Below, piece after piece: positions 61,557 through 64,000 of a stretch of DNA of 64,000 nucleotides (position 1 is the first letter of the stretch; each line of letters opens with the position of its first letter). Origin of the DNA: Roseithermus sacchariphilus (lineage in GTDB: Bacteria > Bacteroidota > Rhodothermia > Rhodothermales > MEBIC09517). Both the position numbers and the translations under genes were made by a program. Location of the stretch: the NCBI GenBank assembly GCA_003285105.1, contig CP030158.1, forward strand, positions 4,743,989 through 4,807,988, written 5' to 3'. The notes under the pieces are model-generated. The model searched no databases. It saw only the letters and a program-made list of their open reading frames with translations, and was not told where the DNA came from.

Positions 61557-62201
61557 ATGACCGCCCGGCCTCCCTTCCGCCCCGCGGCGCCCCGCCGCCA
61601 CCGCTCCGCCGCCCGCTGGTGGTGGCTGCTGCCGCTCTGCCTGCTCGGACCGGCCTCGCTGGCCGCGCAGCCGACGAACGCGGCGCTGTACGGCCACCTG
61701 GCAACGCGCTGCCTGAGCACCGCGCCGGACACCGTCGGCGCCTTCGTACTGCACGCCCCGGCCGACCTGCCCTTCCTCGCCACCGACCTGGCCGCCGGAT
61801 GGCACGCCGCGGGCTACACCGTCTTCCTCGGCGACTCGGCGGTCGTGCCACCCGGCCTGCCCCGGCTGACCTACCACATCGACGAGGCCCACGTGGCCTA
61901 CGAGCGCCTCCGCCGGCGCCAGGTGCAGCGCACCGTCACGCTCGCCCTGCGCTACACCCTCACCGCCGCCGACGGGCACCTGCTGGCCGCGGCCCCCTGC
62001 CGCGAGGCCGCAACGGACACGCTGGCGGTGGCGGCGCTGGATGCGGTGGAGTCGCCGGCGTTCCCCGAGACGCGCGGGGAGCGGCCGCCCCCCCGCTGGC
62101 CGCGGCGGGTCGTGGAACCCGTCGTCCTCACCGCCGCCACCGCCGTGGCCGTGTTTCTCTTCTTCTCCCTCCGCAGCGATCGCGCCGATGAGGGCCTCTA
62201 G
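61557..62201 (+). CDS. Secreted or membrane protein of unknown function
   Basis: A 214-aa protein. Residues 19-36 (WWWLLPLCLLGPASLAAQ) form a signal peptide. The mature part has a domain with an N-terminal LATRCLSTAPDTVGAFVLHAPADLPFLATDLAAGWHAAGYTVFLGDS and RLTYHIDEAHVAYERLRRRQVQRTVTLALRYTLTAADGHLLAAAPC, with paired Cys residues. A C-terminal hydrophobic helix (VLTAATAVAVFLFFSL) acts as an anchor, leaving little after it. I recognise no family. The next gene starts inside its last 14 bp, so the two are translationally coupled. Confidence 0.65.
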   Translation: MTARPPFRPAAPRRHRSAARWWWLLPLCLLGPASLAAQPTNAALYGHLATRCLSTAPDTVGAFVLHAPADLPFLATDLAAGWHAAGYTVFLGDSAVVPPGLPRLTYHIDEAHVAYERLRRRQVQRTVTLALRYTLTAADGHLLAAAPCREAATDTLAVAALDAVESPAFPETRGERPPPRWPRRVVEPVVLTAATAVAVFLFFSLRSDRADEGL

Positions 62202-63960
62202 GAACGTGCAACCCGAATCCCGGCGCCGGCCCACCGGGCGGATCGGCGATGCGCGGCGCCGTGGCGGCGACCTGCTGCTCGGCCTCGTGCTGCTGCTCGG
62301 CGGGGGGCTGCTGGGCTCATGCGCCAACCCGATCATGCCCTCGGGCGGCCCCGAGGACCAGACCCCGCCCGCCATCGTCGCCACCGACCCGCCTCACGAG
62401 GCCGTCAACGTCGCCCCGAGCCGCATCCGGATCACCTTCTCGGAATACGTCGACGCCGGCTCGTTCGCCCGCGCGCTGACGATCACGCCGGAGATCCCGG
62501 GGCGGCTGGAATACCGCTGGCGCCGCCGCAGCGTGGAGATCACCCTGCCCGAGCCGCTCCGCGAGGGAACGACCTACGTCCTCACGATCGACACCAACCT
62601 GCGCGACGCGCACGGGGTGGCCCTGCGCGAGCCCCTCACCGTGGCCTTCTCGACGGGTCCCGTCATCAACCAGGGGCGGCTGGCCGGGCAGGTCATCGAC
62701 CCCACCGCCGGCACCGGCATCGCCGGCATCGACGTGTTCGCCTACGCCGCTCCCGACTCCACCGCCCCGTCGGCGCTGCCGGACCGCCCCGCCTACCGCA
62801 CGCAGACCGACGACCAGGGCCGGTTCGCGTTCGCCTACCTCCGTGAACAGCCGTACTTCGTGGCCGCCGTGCAGGACCGCAACCGCAACCTCGCGCCGGA
62901 CCCGGCCGAGCCGTTCGCACCACCGCCACGGCCCGTCCTGACCGCACAGCCCGGCGCCCCCGCCGAAACGGACGCTCCGCGCTGGCTCCTGACCGTGCTG
63001 GACACGATCCCCCCCGAACCCCGCCGCGTCCAGGCCCGCTCCCGCAGCCGCCTCGAAGTGCGCTTCTCCGAGGCCGTCCGCCTCACCGACCGCGACCCGT
63101 CCGCCTGGAGCCTGCGCGACTCGCTGGCCCGGACCCCCGTCGCCGTCCGCGACGTCTACATGCTCCCGGACGACCCGCGCCTCGTCTTCCTCCGCACCGA
63201 CCTGCTCGCTGAACGTCCGCACGTGCTGATCCCGGCCGGCATCGCCGACTCCAGCGGCACCCCCGTCGCCCCCACGCCGGTGTCGTTCACCCCCACGGCC
63301 CTCGACGACACCCTCCAGATTCGCTTTCGCCGCTTCGAGCCGGCCGGCCTCCAGGCCGATGCGCTCGGCCGCTACGTGCTGCTGCCGTCCGTGCCGCCGG
63401 GCGTCCGCTTCAACCAGCCCGTGGACGACGCCACGCTGCACGCCCGCCTCGCCGTGACCGATACCACCGGGCAGCCGCTGGCCTTCACGACCTCGACCGA
63501 GGACGGCACCGCTTATGCCCTGCACCTGGACCCGCCGCTCCAGGAGGGCCAGGTGATCGAGGTGCAGGTGCGCCAGCCCCGTCCGGGCGGAACGGACACG
63601 ACGTTCGCCCGTGTGTTTCAGCGCATCCCGGACGACGCGCTGGGCAGCCGCGCCGGGTACGTCGCCGCCGCCGACACCAGCGGGCCGATCGTCGTGGAAC
63701 TCTACCCGCCGCCGGACAGCCCCCGCCGGACGCCGTACGTGACGCACGCCCGCGACGATCGCTACACCTTCACCGGCCTGCCCGAGGGCACCTACACGCT
63801 CCGCGCCTTCGTGGACCGTAACGGCAACCAGCGGTGGGACGGCGGGCGGCTGGTGCCCTACACGCCGGCCGAGCCGCTGGCCTGGATCACCGACGGCCTG
63901 GACGTGCGCCCCCGCTGGGAGCAGGTGCGGGAGGATACCCTCCGCATCCCGCCCCGCTGA
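62188..63960 (+). CDS. Lipoprotein with SbsA-type Ig-like (Big_5) domain
   Basis: A 590-aa lipoprotein: a basic start, signal LLLGLVLLLGGGLLGSC with lipobox LGSC, then ANPIMPSGGPEDQTPPAIVATDPPHEAVNVAPSRIRITFSEYVD, the Bacteroidota version of an SbsA-type Ig-like domain (about 50-160). A carboxypeptidase-regulatory-like segment (AGQVIDPTAGTGIAGIDVFAYAAPDSTAP ... DDQGRFAFAYLREQPYFVAAVQDRNRN) follows, further beta-rich modules, and a final YTFTGLPEGTYTLRAFVDRNGNQRWDGGRLVPYTPAEPLAW repeat. It should sit on the outer membrane. The start ATG (62188) overlaps the upstream gene by 14 bp; function unknown beyond family. Confidence 0.8.
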   Translation: MRASRNVQPESRRRPTGRIGDARRRGGDLLLGLVLLLGGGLLGSCANPIMPSGGPEDQTPPAIVATDPPHEAVNVAPSRIRITFSEYVDAGSFARALTITPEIPGRLEYRWRRRSVEITLPEPLREGTTYVLTIDTNLRDAHGVALREPLTVAFSTGPVINQGRLAGQVIDPTAGTGIAGIDVFAYAAPDSTAPSALPDRPAYRTQTDDQGRFAFAYLREQPYFVAAVQDRNRNLAPDPAEPFAPPPRPVLTAQPGAPAETDAPRWLLTVLDTIPPEPRRVQARSRSRLEVRFSEAVRLTDRDPSAWSLRDSLARTPVAVRDVYMLPDDPRLVFLRTDLLAERPHVLIPAGIADSSGTPVAPTPVSFTPTALDDTLQIRFRRFEPAGLQADALGRYVLLPSVPPGVRFNQPVDDATLHARLAVTDTTGQPLAFTTSTEDGTAYALHLDPPLQEGQVIEVQVRQPRPGGTDTTFARVFQRIPDDALGSRAGYVAAADTSGPIVVELYPPPDSPRRTPYVTHARDDRYTFTGLPEGTYTLRAFVDRNGNQRWDGGRLVPYTPAEPLAWITDGLDVRPRWEQVREDTLRIPPR

Positions 63961-64000
63961 CCCCGCCGCCGTGCTTCCCCCCATCATCCCGCTCCGCCCA

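Overview
The window is high-GC, densely coded bacterial DNA. Its protein families point to the Rhodothermales / Rhodothermota branch of the Bacteroidota. The evidence is three proteins with C-terminal type IX secretion (T9SS) sorting domains, a sigma/FecR/TonB-receptor/DUF4249 locus, PUR-alpha-like DUF3276, DUF4783 and DUF5723 envelope proteins, a hybrid two-component system with AraC output, bacillithiol genes (bshB1, bshC), and mostly weak Shine-Dalgarno sequences. This is inferred from gene content; no rRNA or tRNA was found to confirm it.

Layout. 1-2 kb (minus): the N-terminal part of a multi-TM, probably sensor-kinase protein that runs off the window and carries a 1-nt frameshift, preceded by a DUF4783 protein. 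2.4-6.7 kb (plus): a 921-aa lipoprotein and a DUF5723 beta-barrel, then a convergent D-2-hydroxyacid dehydrogenase. 7.9-9.75 kb (plus): a KaiC/RecA-like protein with a degenerate P-loop, a Pro-rich linker and a C-terminal degenerate-GGDEF-like domain, followed by a one-TM protein. 9.75-13.2 kb (minus): bshB1 and leuS. 13.3-14.0 kb: a non-coding array of three ~175-bp hairpin-rich repeats. 14.1-36.5 kb (plus): a hybrid sensor/AraC regulator, a lone receiver protein, a 4870-aa LamG/Fn3 giant with T9SS tail, a smaller T9SS protein sharing its modules, a lower-GC stretch holding a gene scrap, and a seven-repeat FG-GAP-like T9SS protein. 36.7-38.9 kb: a TIMP/NTR-like protein, a CoA-binding protein and a DUF433/DUF5615 toxin-antitoxin pair. 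39.2-51.4 kb (all minus): SpoT-like HD hydrolase, bshC, bifunctional nuclease, hisC, hisD, DUF3276, purine nucleoside phosphorylase, a membrane SpoIIE-type phosphatase, an AI-2E family transporter and recX. 51.5-57.1 kb (minus): DUF4249 lipoprotein, STN-type TonB receptor, FecR anti-sigma factor and ECF sigma factor. 57.3-64 kb: a small unknown protein, alanine dehydrogenase, an SpoU rRNA methyltransferase, glutamate dehydrogenase, an unknown secreted protein and an Ig-like lipoprotein.

How the genes may work together. The hybrid regulator, receiver and T9SS giants look like a sensing plus surface-adhesin block. The sigma/FecR/TonB/DUF4249 set is a classic envelope-signalled uptake locus. recX, the transporter, the SpoIIE phosphatase and the phosphorylase are close or overlapping and probably co-transcribed. 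bshB1 and bshC, about 29 kb apart, imply bacillithiol synthesis. The least-described features are the 4870-aa protein (nested LamG, cysteine-paired Fn3-like modules, a ~740-aa region of unknown type), the KaiC-like/GGDEF-like fusion, and the lipoprotein/beta-barrel pair. Housekeeping calls are firm; unknowns are marked as such.
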